Source: Artemia franciscana (Eukaryota; Arthropoda; Branchiopoda; Anostraca; Artemiidae). From it: a stretch of DNA of 64,000 bases. This document shows, one piece after another, positions 1-13,484 of the stretch. The position numbers and the translations under genes were made by a program. The DNA lies in the NCBI RefSeq assembly GCF_032884065.1, contig NC_088866.1:29828440-29892439 (forward strand), given 5' to 3'. Below the pieces are notes generated by a model, which ran no database searches, was not told the origin of the DNA, and saw only the letters and a list, made by a program, of their open reading frames with translations. Each line of letters starts with the position of its first letter. Within the stretch, counting starts at the first letter, position 1.

Positions 1-184
1 TCGTAACTTTTGATGGGTAAGACTAAGCAAGATGAGATTAATATATTTGTAATATATTTGAAATCATCATGAAAATCCAATTCTTTTGATGTAACTATTT
101 GTATAAAAATTCCGTTTTTTAAAGTTTCAGTTACTATTGAGCCGGGTCGTTCTTTACTACAGTTCGTTACCACGAACTCTTTGA
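1..184 (-). mobile_element. HP family element, terminal part cut by window edge
   Basis: This is the hairpin-bearing end of an HP element in minus orientation. It matches 4926-5099 closely, including the motifs AACTTTTGATGGGTAAGACT and TTACTACAGTTCGTTACCAC. The terminal hairpin (stem ACAGTTCG, loop TTACCA in this orientation) is slightly damaged on its outer arm (CGAACTCT). The element ends at TTTGA near 184. The rest lies to the left of the window. Confidence 0.75.
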
Positions 185-213
185 TATTCTACAACAATCT
201 TTCTCCTCTCATC

Positions 214-396
214 AAGGCCGTATCCAGAAGGGGGGTACCGAGTTTGAAACCCTCTCCCAGAAATGTTCGTCCGACTGGTGAATAAAAAACGCATATACAT
301 ATAAAACAAAATTTTGATGCGGTTTGTAAAGTTGTTACTGTGTATCACCCCCTCCCGAAAAAAAACCGCCTGAACAAAAACCCTGGATACGGTCTT
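214..396. mobile_element. Short TIR element (MITE-like)
   Basis: A 183-bp unit is bounded by inverted repeats: AAGGCCGTATCCAG at 214-227 and CTGGATACGGTCTT at 383-396. No coding capacity is visible. The same end motif recurs at 14399-14564. No clean target-site duplication is visible, so the superfamily is not assigned. Confidence 0.55.
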
Positions 397-704
397 ATCT
401 GTGACTTTAAAAAAAGGTTATATTATAAACAACAAAATTACAGAGTTGAGAAAATATTTCGTACAATAAATTCAATTTCTAACAAGCCAGAAATCGCCAA
501 ACTTGGCAACACGCATGAATGGTGTAAAAATATGATTTACAGTGAGGGCATTAAAAAAAGACGATTGAACAATAATCGGGGAAGAACTTAGCCAAGAAAG
601 ATGCGTAAACAAAATTTGTTGATTTATTTATATAATTACAATCTTTGAATAAGTTAAATTGCACTGACAAAACAAACCAAATTATATTTCATTATATTTT
701 TCGA
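397..704. other. No gene or repeat recognised
   Basis: AT-rich sequence. The one open frame here (340-591) has no recognisable domain and low-complexity Lys/Asn-rich composition. I regard it as chance. Confidence 0.4.
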
Positions 705-1380
705 TGATTCCAGTACAAAAAGAGGATATAAGATCTAAAATAGAAATACAAGGAGCCGGGTGTTTGACCCCTCCCCCCGGAAAAGCCTTCACACTCCCCC
801 TGGATAGTTCCGGATGTTCATTAGAAGGAAAATTGAAAGTTCCACGCCCATGTTTAAGCCAGAGGCAATCCTATGGCACTGCCCCCAAAAGACTTCAATG
901 TAGTAATACTGTTTATTTATTTTTTTTTCCCAGAGGCACTTCATACGGAATAGGTGGTCTATAAACTTCGGAAGAGACTCATTCGATTGTAAATTAAAAG
1001 TTCTAGCGCCTTTTTTTAAAATTCAGAAGTGACTGAAGGACAACAAGCCACCCGCCACACTGTTTTTCCTCAAACACATCCGATAAAGATTTTGAGATAG
1101 CCATTTTGGTCACAATGGTCCAACGGTCAAATAGCCATGCCTCCTGGTTTGACAACCCCACTTCCAGCCCCCTGGGTAAACGACCCTTGTGTTTCAGCAG
1201 TCGTTTTTAAAGAATTTAGACAAAACTCCAACTTCTGCATAAAGATTAAGGTTTAGAGAAGGTAGCGCCCCTTATATACAGAATATTTTTTCACTGTTTT
1301 AAGTTTTAATTTTACTCCTTACTTTTAATTGGAAAAGTTGTTTGTTTTTTTTTAATTTAATTTCTGATCATTTTTCAGAT
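705..1380. mobile_element. Decayed HP-related sequence
   Basis: The stretch shares phrases with intact HP copies, for example 'attaaaagttctag' and 'gagatagccatttt', and ends with the 'ttttaattttactccttactttt' module in opposite orientation. The part at 760-930 is closer to 12490-12665 than to the HP copies, with GTTCATCAGAAGGAAAATTG-like words in both. It is probably a mosaic of old insertions. Boundaries are approximate. Confidence 0.45.
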
Positions 1381-1712
1381 TATGCCCAGGCTTAACCTGG
1401 ATATGGTGTGGGCTACCAGCCCAATAAACACAAGATGCTTATTTTGCTGCTAAAGCCTATGTACTTGTAATTGCAAATTGGTTGGTAACTTCCCGCTTTT
1501 TCAGTTCTCTGCTTGATAAGTCAAATATTGGATTGTAAGTAAAATTTTGAAAAAGATTCGATTACTTAGTCAAAATTTTCGATGAACAGTATTTTTGTTA
1601 AAAACGTTCTTAATAATAGTTTTACTAAAGAAATTCGGGTGGACAGAGACGGGGGTTTTTGTTCATATGGATAAAGTTCTGTATTATTTATTCTTTTACG
1701 TGGCTGAAGCCA
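1381..1712. other. No feature recognised
   Basis: AT-rich sequence with stops in all frames. No repeat match within the window was noticed. Confidence 0.4.
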
Positions 1713-2005
1713 CTACGACCTCTACAAGAGTGTTCTCTGAGGTTTAAATCCATTGTATACGTATGTTTAAATACATCTAACATCTTGCATGGGAAAAGAG
1801 GAAAATAACCGTTTAAGCTTGTTGAAAACAAAGCTTCTGGTACTACTTGTTATCCTCAACTACGACCTCCACAATAGTGTTCTCTGAGGTTTAAATCCAT
1901 TGTATACGTATGTTTAAATACATCTAACATTTTGCATGGGAAAAGAGGAAAATAACCGTTTAAACTTGTTGAAAAGAAAGCTTCTGGTACTACTTGTTAT
2001 CCTCA
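1713..2005. repeat. 147-bp tandem duplication, two units
   Basis: Unit 1 is 1713-1859 and unit 2 is 1860-2005. Both run from CTACGACCTC through GTATACGTATGTTTAAATAC and TGCATGGGAAAAGAGGAAAA to CTTGTTATCCTCA. Only about five substitutions separate the units, so the duplication is young compared with the surrounding decayed repeats. Confidence 0.9.
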
Positions 2006-2524
2006 CTCTATCCTCCAAGAATTTCCTGGTAAGGCTCATGATGTCCAGCCTCGCCTTTCCCCCCTCTTTTTCGGTAGGCACTTGGGGTCAACATTTAAAC
2101 TACATAGAAAAAAATTGTAGCAATGACAGTGACGCTATTACCACACACACACACCCACCCCACGATACCAATAATAAAGGTGTAGACCAAAATTATTCCC
2201 GGGAATCAAAAGCGATTAGATATCGATTTCTAGCCCCCCCCCTCGCCCAGAACTTATTTCAAATTTATATTGCGATTCAAAAAAGTTAGATTATTTGGTC
2301 ACTAAAATGCACTCATTTTTGTCTGTTAATAACTTTAGTTTATCAGTTGTGAGTTTGTCTCACAATTCAGAATATTACAATTTTTTTCTTTTTTTATTAC
2401 GTGTTTCTATCTTTTTATTTTCTTGTACGTGTTAACTTTTTTTTTCAATAAAGGTTTCCGAATCTGAAGTTGACGTTTCTGAACTTTCATTAATAACTAG
2501 ATAATTTTTTTTTCCAATGATCAC
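2006..2524. other. No feature recognised
   Basis: AT-rich sequence with pyrimidine runs and a short CA-rich stretch near 2145. The open frame at 1936-2289 overlaps the tandem duplication and has no recognisable domain. Confidence 0.4.
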
Positions 2525-3379
2525 CCGTTGGTAAGTTACACATACTTCGTTTTTTCTAATTTTTCCGAATTACTCCCCCCCCAACTCCACCAAAGAGAGC
2601 AGATACGGTCCGGTTATGTCAGTCACTTATCTTGGACTTATGCTTATTCTTCCCACCAAGTTTCATCCTAATCCCTCCCGATCCCCCCCCCAATGACACT
2701 GGATTCGGTCGGGATTTAAAATAAGATATCCGAGTTACGAGATCCTTCTAAATATGAAATTTCATAAAGATCCGATAAAGATTTCTTCGTAAGTTACAAA
2801 TACCTCTTTTTTTCAATGTTTTAGAATTAACCCTCCTCCCCCCCAACTCCCCCAAAGAGAGCAGATCTGTTCCGGTTATGTCAATCACGTATCTAGGACT
2901 TGTGCTTATTTTTCTCACTAAGTTTCATCCCGATACCCCCACTCTAAGCGTTTTCCACAATTTTAGGTCCCCCCCGCAACTCCCCCTAATGTCACCGGAT
3001 CCAGTCGGGATTTAAAATAGGAGCTCTAAGACGCGATTTCCTTCCAAACATCAAGTTTCATTAAGATCTGATTACTCCTTCGTAAGTTAAAAATACCTCA
3101 TTCTTTCTAATTTTTCAGAATTAACCCCCCCCCCCCAACTCCCCCTAAGAGAGCGGATCCGTTCCAGTTATGTCAATCACGTATCTAGGACTTGTGATTA
3201 TTTTTCCCACCAAGTTCCATCCGGTCCCTCGGCTCTAAGCGTTTTCCAAGATTTTAGGCTCTCCCTTAACTCCCCCCAATGTCAACAGATACGGTCGGGA
3301 TTTAAAATAAGAGCTCTGAGACACTATATTCTTCGAAACATCAAACTTCAATTAGATCCGATGGCTCCTTCATAAGTTA

Positions 3380-5099
3380 TTAAATAAAAAAACAAGTTTT
3401 TTTAACGGAAAGTAAGGAGCGACATTAAAACTTAAAACGAACAGGAATTGCTTCGTATATGAAAGGGGCTGCTTCCTCATCAACGCCCCGTCCCTTTACG
3501 CTAAAGTTTGACTCTTTCTCTTAACTCTACTTTTTAAAACAGCAAAAAACTTTAGCGTAAAGAGCGGGGAGTTGATGAGGAAGCAGCCCCTTTCATATAC
3601 GAAGCAATTTCTGTTCGTTTTAAGTTGTAATGTCGCTCCTTACTTACCGGTAAAAAAACTTGTTTTTTCCTTTAATTTCTGAACGTTTTTGAATCAATGC
3701 ATGTTTTGATTTTGGCTCTCCGCAGATGAACAATTAAAACAAAATTTGCATATTTATTTTTTTGGCTAATTGGCTTTCTCATAGTTTTCATCGAATGATT
3801 TTGAGAAAAAAAGGAGCGGGGGAGAAGGCCAAGTTGCCCTTCGATTTTTTTGGTTACTTAAACAGGCAACTAGAACTTTTAATTTTTCACGAATGTTCTT
3901 ATTAGTAAAAGATATACGTAACTTAAAAATTAGCTTACGTAACGAACTTCTGTATTCTTATGTTTTATTACGTATATGAAGGGGCTCACCTCCTCATCAG
4001 TATCTCGCTCTTTACATTAAAGCTTAAATTTTGTCCCAATTTCTTAAGAATAACCCCTGAATCACAAAAGCCGTAGAATAAATAGTATGACATTACTAAA
4101 AATACTTTAGCGTAAAGAGCAAGGTATTACGAGGAGGTGAGCCCATCAAATGCGTAATAATTTCTGTTCGTTTTAAGTTTTAATACTTCTCCTTACTTTC
4201 AGTTACAAAAACTTTTTCATACTTAATTTTTCATTGTTTTTTTTTTAAATAATGCTGGAAAATCCTGCGTTCCCTTCATGAAACTTTTCTTCCCCCAAGA
4301 CAAATTCCTCGATGGTAAGTTCCCCCAACATATCCCACTCTTCTCAACCCCTTCCCCCAACCGAAAAGTCCCCCTGAAAACGTCTGTACGCTTCCAAATA
4401 ACCATTACTATATGTAAGCACTGGTCAAAGTTTGTAACTTGTAGCCCCTCCCACGGGGACTGTGGGGGAGTAAGTCGTCCCCAAAGACATAGTTATAAGG
4501 TTTTTCGACTACGCTGAATAAAATGGCTATCCAAAAATTTTGATCCGTTGACTTTGGGAAAATAATTAGCGTGGGAGGGGGCCTAGGTGCCCTCCAATTT
4601 TTTTGGTCGCTTAAAAATGGCACTAGAACTTTTCATTTCCGTTAGAATGAGCCCTTTCGCAATATTCTAAGACTACTTGGTCGATACGATCACCCCTGGA
4701 AAAAAAAACAAAACAAAAAAAAACAAACAAACAAATAAACACGCATCCGTGATCTCCCTTCTGGCAAAAAATACAAAATGCCACATTTTTGTAGACAGGA
4801 GCTTGAAACTTCTACAATAAGGTTATCTGATACGCTGAACCTGGTGGTGTGATTTTCGTTGAGGTTCTATGACCTTTAGGGGATGTTTCCCCCTATTTTC
4901 TAAAATAAGGCAAATTTTTCTCAGGCTCGTAACTTTTGATGGGTAAGACTGAACTTGATGAAACTTATATATCTAAAATCAGAATTAAAATGCGATTCTT
5001 TTGATGTAGCTATTGGTATCAAAATTCCATTTTTTAGAGTTTTGGTTACTATTGAGCCGGATCACTCCTTACTACAGTTCGTTACCACGAACTGTTTGA
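3380..5099 (-). mobile_element. HP family element, complete copy inserted in the ARR array
   Basis: The 1,720-bp element begins TTAAATAAAAAAACAAG and ends CGAACTGTTTGA, so in its own orientation it is TCAAACAG...TTTAA. The flanks CATAAGTTA (3371-3379) and AAAATAACTC (5100 on) rejoin into the normal array sequence, with no target-site duplication. It holds a large palindrome (arms 3391-3506 and 3549-3668), a second smaller one (about 3960-4030 with 4110-4165), and the terminal 8-bp hairpin ACAGTTCG/CGAACTGT. No ORF of significance is present, so it is non-autonomous. Internal open frames (4223-4623) are not protein-like. Confidence 0.85.
3391..3668. repeat. Long palindrome of HP copy A
   Basis: Arms of about 115-120 bp face each other across a ~42-bp spacer. 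Arm 1 includes CTTCGTATATGAAAGGGGCT and arm 2 includes AGCCCCTTTCATATACGAAG. Both contain the core CTTTAGCGTAAAGA or its complement. The arms match each other better than either matches the same arm of other copies. Confidence 0.9.
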
Positions 5100-5620
5100 A
5101 AAATAACTCATTTTTCAGAATTAACGCTCTCCCCAACTCCCCCAAAGAGAGTGGATCCGTTCCGGTTACGTCAATCACGTATCTAGGACTTGTGCTTATT
5201 TTACCCACCAAGTTTCATCCCGATCCCTCCACTCTAAGCGTTTTCCAAGATTTTAGGTTTCCCCACCCCAACTCCCCCCAATGTCACCTGATCCAGTCAG
5301 GATTTAAAATAAGAGCTCTGAGACACGATATCCTTCCCAAAATCAAATTTCATTAAGATCTGATCACCCGTTCGTAAGTTAAAAATACCTCCTTTTTCTA
5401 ATTTTTCGATTTAACCATCCCCCCACTCCCCCCTCCCAGATGGTCGAATCGGGGAAACGACAATTTCTAATTTAATCTGGTCTAGTTCCTAATACGCTTG
5501 CCAAATTTCATCGTCCTAGCTTACCTGGAAGTGCCTTAAGTAGCAAAACCGGGACAGACAGACCGACAGAATTTGCGATCGCTATATGTTACTTGGTTAA
5601 TACCAAGTGATATAAATAGC

Positions 5621-5989
5621 TGTCTTTCTTTTCACTGAGCAAAATTGTCATCAAACTCATACTAGTGTGACAAAGATTGGTGTAATAAGGGCCATGAGGA
5701 TTGTGTACCTAATCAAGCTTATCCCTAGAATGAAGCTCATGAATTATAGCTAATGAAGCCAAAATACCCAGAGATCCAATGGTTTTACATTCTACAGCGA
5801 ATAAATAAACGAAATTAAAGCTGTTTTGCGAAAGATATTAAAAAGCTGTCTTCTTTTCAAAGAGCGGCTCGGTCCCCTGGCACTGATAATAATAGCAATG
5901 ACGACTCGTGCTTCACTTACTTTCCTTTAAAATATGGAAATAAAAATTTTCTATACATATAAATATCATTTACTTTAAAGAAAATATTA
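5621..5989. other. Ral intron 2, no feature recognised
   Basis: This lies downstream of Ral exon 2 in the gene's direction. I looked for an exon encoding the NKxD motif on the minus strand and did not find one. Confidence 0.4.
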
Positions 5990-6290
5990 GATTTTCTTTT
6001 AAATTAATAATAGTTTTTTTTATCTTACGCACAATTCTCCTTAACCAATAAACTATAATTAAATAAAAATCCGTACATCATAAAAAAATCGATATAAGCA
6101 ATAACCGAATATAAAAACGTAATAATTGACAATCGAGCGTGAAATCGATAAAAAAAAAGCACTTGGCTGAACTCTTGAGCAGTCAGGTAGCAAAAGTAAC
6201 AAAACTATCACTCTCAGTGATATAAAACACACATAAAGGAAACTTTTTAGAGAACGGAAATAATTGTCTAACGGAAATAAGAACAGAAAC
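5990..6290 (-). pseudogene. Decayed copy of the 3' half of Ral exon 2 plus adjoining intron
   Basis: The segment around 6160-6275 aligns with 6526-6630. Shared words include CTCTTGAG, ACAAAACTATCACTCTCAGTG and GAAATAATTGTCT. On the minus strand the residues DNYFRS survive, but the switch II part is gone, indels break the frame and the GT donor is lost. The similarity continues into the flanking intron (words such as 'cgatataagcaataa' against 'cgacataagcaataa'), so the copy arose as a DNA duplication and not from mRNA. Spacing to the true exon is about 350 bp. Confidence 0.7.
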
Positions 6291-6395
6291 AATAATATAT
6301 AATAATAAGCCCTACTTACTTTGTCCGAAATGTTCTATTCTCATAAAAAACAATCACTTTTTCTATTATAAACAGTTTCTGCAACCAATGAACTA

Positions 6396-7345
<950 letters not shown>

Positions 7346-7369
7346 CTCATCAACCCCTACTTTACTCCC

Positions 7370-8321
7370 TTGCAAGTTTCCTCTTTAACTATAGGGCAGG
7401 CATGAACGCGGGAATGTTTTCAGGGACAAAGGTAATAATATTTTTTGTTCATATAATTTGAATTGGCAGTTCACAGAAATTCTGGTTAAGCTAAGACTCC
7501 TGAAGGCTTCGGACCCCAATTTCCCGGCGTATATACTGATAGAAGTGCGCTATTTCTCATAGCTTTCAGGAAATAATTCCCATTTTCTTCATTTGCAAGT
7601 TTTTTCTTGTTCAGTATTACCTATAGTGCATTGAGATTTGAAGAAATGGTTAGTAAAACAGTCCAAAATCATTTTTATAATAATTAATAATTGCTCACCT
7701 AAATACGAGAAGTTAAAGCCTTAAATCAAAAATATTGCAATTGGTTGATTCCAAAAAAAAAAATAATCCGTAACAAAATCACTCAATTTCCAAAATTCAA
7801 AAACATAGATTCTTATATAAATTGTTCATAAAATATATTAAATGGGGATTATACATAAACATTAGAATAGGAACATTAGAATCTCTCGTATATAGAGAAA
7901 GTGTGGTATTTTCTTCCTAATTTAAGGGTCACCCAAAAAGTACATCTTTAACTATAGTACAGGCGCGGACGATGGAATTTTTTAGGGGGTAAAAATCATA
8001 ATATTTTTTTTTTCATTTGATTTGAATAAGCAGTTCCAAGAAATATAGGTAAATCTAGATTCATTTTTTGGAGGAGTTCCTTAGTCCCCCCCCCCCGCAT
8101 ATATCCTGCAGTAGGGGCACATTTTTTCACAACTTTCGGCAAATATTCTCCATTTTCTTCCTTAGCAGGTCTTTTTCTTGTCGATTATTATCTATAAATA
8201 CAGCTAAATTTAAGAAAATGGTTGGTAAAACACCTTAAATAATTTTAAATTGTAAGTTGTATTTCGTTGCAGTTTTTTCCTATTTTATTTTGAATAAGTT
8301 GTTGAATTGTTTTTTATTTCT

Positions 8322-8372
<51 letters not shown>

Positions 8373-8545
8373 TTTTAAGAGTACTATTTTGTGTTGCCAT
8401 GGCTCTGTGGCTTTTTTGCAATCAATATATATCTATCTATCTATTGAATTAATAATTCATCAGCCTGAATACCAGAAGTTGTAGCCTTAATTTCCGCTAA
8501 AACAAAAATAATGTCATTGGACCAATTCCAAAAAATAAGAATAAA
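7370..8545. repeat. Diverged tandem duplication, period about 550-570 bp
   Basis: Unit 1 (about 7370-7765) and unit 2 (about 7935-8545) share, in order, 'tctttaactata', 'caggc', 'ataatatttttt', 'tttgaat', 'ggcaaatattctccattttcttc' against 'ggaaataattcccattttcttc', 'aaatggttagtaaaac' against 'aaatggttggtaaaac', and 'ccaattccaaaaaataa' at the end. Unit 2 has gained a 48-bp poly-T tract. Confidence 0.7.
8323..8370. repeat. Poly-T tract, 48 nt
   Basis: An uninterrupted run of T. On the minus (Ral sense) strand it is poly-A inside the intron. The length may be inaccurate because of sequencing slippage. Confidence 0.95.
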
Positions 8546-8889
8546 AATAACACGATGAAAGTACTCGAACATGATGTATTTATAAGGATGCAGGCATGAC
8601 AACAGGAAAAAGGACAAACACGACTGAATTAAATTAAAAGAAAAAAAAATTGACAAACGTAATCCACCGCGATTAAGAATTTCCCTAAAATAGAGACAAA
8701 GAAACTGATAAGTTTACTTTTAAAAAAAGTAAAAAAAAAAAAAAACAGAATGAGGGATCCATAAAAATATTTGGGGGAGGGGTCTTCCGATCCCCCTTGA
8801 GCCTTTTGGATAAGGTCCAAATGTCCTGCGTGCATGCCTACAGAGCTGCCTGCTTAGAGTCAACTAAGTTCTTAAATGTTAATATCGCA
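8546..8889. other. Ral intron 1, no feature recognised
   Basis: AT-rich sequence with A-runs near 8640 and 8730. Short open frames here (8441-8835, minus) are low complexity and not protein-like. Confidence 0.4.
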
Positions 8890-9945
8890 TACAGCTCAGA
8901 ACAAGAGCCAATAGCTCAAATGGCAGTTGTGAACTTGTGACGAGGTCGGAAGAGCCAAGAGCTACTTCCCACCAAATTTCATTACGATTTCTCCACTCTA
9001 AGCGTTTCTGGTTTCCCCCTCCAACTTCCCCCAATGTCACCAGATCTGGTGGGAATTTACAATAGAAGTTCTGAGTCACGAGGTCCTTCTAAATATCAAA
9101 TTTCATTAGGATCCAATCACCCATTCGTAAGTTAAAAATACATCATTTTTTCTAGTTTTTCCGAATTAAGTCCACCCCCCCCCCCAACTCCCCCGAAGAG
9201 AGCAAATCCAGTCCGGTTAAGTCAATCACGTATCTAGGACTTGTGCTTATCCTTCCCACCAAGTTTTATCCCGATCTCTCCACCCTAAGCGTTTTCCAAA
9301 ATTGCCGGTCGCCCCTAACTCCCCCCAATGACACTGGATTCGGTCGGGATTTGAAATAAGAGGTCTGATTTATGAGGTCCTTCTAAATATCAAATTTCAT
9401 TAAGATCTGATCACTCATTCGTAAGCTAAAAATACCTCATCTTTTCTAAATTTTCCAAATTATCCCCCCACACTCTCCCAAAGAAGGCAGAGCCGTTCCG
9501 GTTATGTCAATCACATATCTAGGACTTGTGCTTGTTTTTCCCGCCAAGTTTCATCCCGGTCTCTCCACTCTAAACGTTTTCCAAGATTTTGGGTTTCCCC
9601 CTCCAACTCCCCCCCAATGTCATTGAATCCGGTCGGGATTCAAATTAAGAACTCTGAGACGCAATATCCTTCTAGATATAAAATTTCATCAAGATCCGAT
9701 TACCCAATCGTAATTTAAAAATACCTCTAATTTTTACGAATTAACGGTCCCCCCACTCCCCTCCAGATGGTCAAATCGGGGAAACGACTATTTATAATTT
9801 AACCTAGTCTGGTCCCTGATATGCTTGCCAAATTTCATCGTCCTAGCTTATCTGGAAGTGCCCAAACTAGCAAAATCGGAACAGACAGACCGACAGAAAT
9901 TGCGATCGCTATATTTCAATTGGTAAATACCAAGTACCGATAAAA
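8890..9945 (+). mobile_element. ARR element, short copy
   Basis: It starts with an 'aagagcc-aagagct' rich leader also found at 17625-17700. About three ~290-bp monomers follow (TCGTAAG-like words near 9124, 9419 and 9706), then the 3' unique module with AGATGGTCAAATCGGGGAAA and CAGACAGACCGACAG, and a terminal hairpin ATTGGT-AAAT-ACCAAGT near 9918-9938. No coding capacity. The open frame 8879-9079 is chance. Confidence 0.75.
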
Positions 9946-11059
9946 ACAAAGTTAATGGATTTGACTTTCGAACAGGTCAAATGATTGCAGCGAATTGTTT
10001 TTTGGTCAAAAGTAAATTGAGAAATGAGACAGAGGAGCTTGAACCAAATGGCAGTTGCAACGTGTGTAAGTTTTGAAATAAGATTAACTTGAACACAAAG
10101 GCCTATAATAACAATTAAAATTTTATTTTTGCTCCACTAACATGATAATGAAGTGAAAAAACAAAAACAAAAGAAAAAAACACATACAAAGAACTGTCTA
10201 AAAAACAGCATGCGTTAAATCTAACTTAAAAACTTTACACATTACAATCAATTAATTATATTCTATTAAATTTTAAACAAATTTGTATAATTTTAAACAA
10301 ATTAAATAATTTTAAACAAAATTTAAACAAATTTTAAACAAGGGTGAAAGCCTTTTAGAAGTATTTCTTTATTTTAGTAATTAGATATGAATAGACTCAC
10401 AGTAATACAAGTCTTTAGGTTATTATATTACAATAAATAAAAAAACATAAATTGAACATATAGAAGTTGATGTAGCAACTTTAGTAAGATAGCTATCTAA
10501 AGTAGAAGTAAGCTTATTTGATTTGACTACCGCGACTCAAAATGAATATTAATATCTAAAAACTGAGATATTAGCATAAAATAATTTATGTTAATTACTT
10601 TACGTTAAAAATAACGAACTTAAACCACCTCCCCCATAAAACAAAAATCATAAGGTAATTTTCTAGAAGTTTCATATATATTTTCATACAAATCCTCTAC
10701 TTTTATATGTGTAAGAATATGTGCTTCTCCCCCCCCCCAAATAAAGGATGTAATGATGTAGACGTCTGGGATGTACTAATAGCTAAACCAAGACGTGAAA
10801 CAAGACGTTGATCTAGCGTACTGCTCTACTTACTCGCTGGGGCGGGATAATTACCTTTCTGACACACTAATAGTAGCTGCAACAGTAGTCGCATGTGCAG
10901 AGCACCTGCGTTGCAAAATAAACGGTAATATCCACAAATAAATGAGCGAAGAACTGTTTGACATAGCAAAGTCGATTAACAAAGAAATTACATCCTAAGA
11001 GGACTGAAAAACAATCAGAATTTTGTGCGGGGAAACCCTTAGGCCTTCTCAACGAATTA
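9946..11059. other. Ral intron 1, no feature recognised
   Basis: AT-rich sequence with short imperfect 'ttttaaacaaa' repeats at about 10265-10345. No host exon or transposon domain was noticed on either strand. Confidence 0.4.
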
Positions 11060-11570
11060 AAAAAGAAGTTTTTTTCAACTGAAAGTAAGGAGCATAATTA
11101 AAACTGAAAACAAACAGAAACTATTCAGCATATGAGGGGGGACTGCCCTTTTCTCATCCCTCACCCTTTACGCTAAAGTCTTGAAGTTCTCTAAAAATAT
11201 TTTTCATTTACTTTACTTCGAGAATTTTTTTTTATTTAATTTCTGACCGTTTTTCATGCCAGGAAATCCCCCCGTGCAAAGTTCCTCCTAAATTTCATTA
11301 CCCACGGAAAATTCTTCCCGTGAACATCCCCCCGCAGGAGATTCCCCCCAAAAAATTCCCATACTAAATACTGTATGTAACCGATGGGGATAGTGCATAG
11401 CTTGCAGCCCTTTCTCAAGGGTATGTGGTACTCATGTCAGCCCCAGAGGTATATTTATTGGACCTTTCAACTACACTGAACTCGATGACTATCTCAAAAT
11501 TTTGACCGGATGTCTTTTGGAAAAGGGGGCGTGGGAGGAGAGACATACAACAACATATACAACATAATTA
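11060..11570 (-). mobile_element. Decayed HP-related copy
   Basis: It begins 'aaaaaagaagtttttttcaactgaaagtaaggagca', like one palindrome arm of HP, and contains CCCTTTACGCTAAAG. It then carries the 'gattccccccaaaaaattcccat', 'gtgcatagcttgcagccc' and 'ttgaccgg' modules seen in the same order at 4320-4560. The second arm of the palindrome is missing. Orientation is minus. Confidence 0.6.
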
Positions 11571-11891
11571 GTGATCAGCGTGAATACAAATTAAAAAAAA
11601 ATAAATAACCCCAAAACAGTTCCCTGCTTAAGAAATTATGCAAATAGGCACATACGCAAAAACATATCTTGGAGAGTGGGGACAAATAAAAAAGGTAAAA
11701 TGTATACAAAAAAATAAGATATTAAGGAGCAAATGTAAAATTTTTTAGGGGGATTGACTCAATTTACTGTTGAGGGGATTTACGATTAAGTTTGTTGCTA
11801 GGGATGAATCAAGTCTAAATCAGTTTTTAGTCTATATCAATATTAGAAAATGAATAAATAATTGCTAAAACTCGATACCATCTTTTGCCCT

Positions 11892-11895
<4 letters not shown>
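11571..11895. other. No feature recognised
   Basis: A-rich intronic sequence of Ral. No repeat partner was noticed in the window. Confidence 0.35.

Positions 11896-11958
<63 letters not shown>
11896..11958. repeat. Poly-A tract, 63 nt
   Basis: An uninterrupted run of A. It could be the tail of a retroposed sequence on the plus strand, but nothing recognisable lies upstream and no target-site duplication was seen. Confidence 0.95.
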
Positions 11959-11959
<1 letters not shown>

Positions 11960-12480
11960 CAGTAATCTGTCAACGAAAAAAATTTTTAGACTACATTAAC
12001 AATGTATAATTTTGATTATAAATCTGAAAAGTTGTGGTCTTGAATGTCTTAAATTAGACGAAAGGCCTTGATCCTCAACCAGCAATATAAGTTAAAAATT
12101 AATTTTACATGCACGGTCGAAGTTTTGGTGAGAATATAGTCCTGGAAAGGTTTTTTTTAATCTTCAATGTTAAAATCTGTCGGTAGTATATTATTGCAAA
12201 CGACTTTGCTTGCAGTTTATTCAGATAATTGGTGGTTATTTATTCGTTGTTTCAGGTTATATAATTTCTAGTCTGACCTGGAAATGAGTACTAAAATACT
12301 TTATAAAAATTCTCTATTTTTTTAGACAATGATTTAAATTTTGAAATACCAAGGAAATTAAAATAAAACATTTTCACCCCCTGAATCCATCTTAAGTCTA
12401 TTCAAACCTATAAACCCAATTTTCTCCAATTTTTCTTTTGGTTGTATCAAAATAATGAAGCTTTTAGTGCAGTACCACAT
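11959..12480. other. No feature recognised
   Basis: AT-rich Ral intron sequence. The open frame 12358-12618 (minus) runs into a repeat at its start and has no recognisable domain. Confidence 0.35.
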
Positions 12481-12484
12481 TTTC

Positions 12485-12700
12485 ATCTGTGTGTTGTAAG
12501 GGTATGGGCGTTTACCCCCCCCCCCCGGGAAAATTCCCCCCGGATATTTCCTCTTCGTCAAATTCCCCCTGGATAATTCCTGATGTTCATCAGAAGGAAA
12601 ATTGAAAATTCTACTCACCAGTTTAAGTCAAAGACAATCGTATATCGTTATCTATAGTAAAGATCCAGAAGGGTTCAACGTATTAATATTGATTTATTTA
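12485..12700. mobile_element. Decayed repeat fragment related to 760-940
   Basis: It shares with 760-940 the words GATGTTCATCAGAAGGAAAA, 'ccccctggataattcc' and 'attgatttatttattt', in the same order. It follows a C13 homopolymer. It is probably part of the HP-related group. Confidence 0.5.

Positions 12701-13484
<784 letters not shown>

Larger units (their letters stand above)
2525..5620 (+). mobile_element. ARR element: ~290-bp tandem monomers with terminal hairpin, split by an HP insertion
   Basis: Diverged monomers start near 2530, 2787, 3080 and 3370, each with TCGTAAGTTAAAAATACCTC-like words, a C-rich tract, GTCAATCACGTATCTAGGAC and CGGTCGGGATTTAAAATAAG. The array resumes at 5100 after a 1,720-bp HP insertion (3380-5099). 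It ends in a unique module (5430-5620) with AGATGGTCGAATCGGGGAAA, a CAGACAGACCGACAG word and a final hairpin TACTTGGT-TAAT-ACCAAGTG (about 5590-5610). There is no coding capacity. Tandem repeats followed by a 3' terminal hairpin recall non-autonomous Helitron/Helentron elements, but no canonical CTRR end is seen, so the class is inferred only. Confidence 0.7.

Noticed and set aside
6059..6292. Minus-strand 77-aa frame
   Set aside because: It is the decayed exon 2 copy. Only DNYFRS is retained, the switch II motif is lost and the donor is gone, so it is not an alternative exon.
11896..11958. Poly-A as the tail of a processed pseudogene
   Set aside because: No recognisable coding or SINE sequence lies upstream on the plus strand and no target-site duplication was found.
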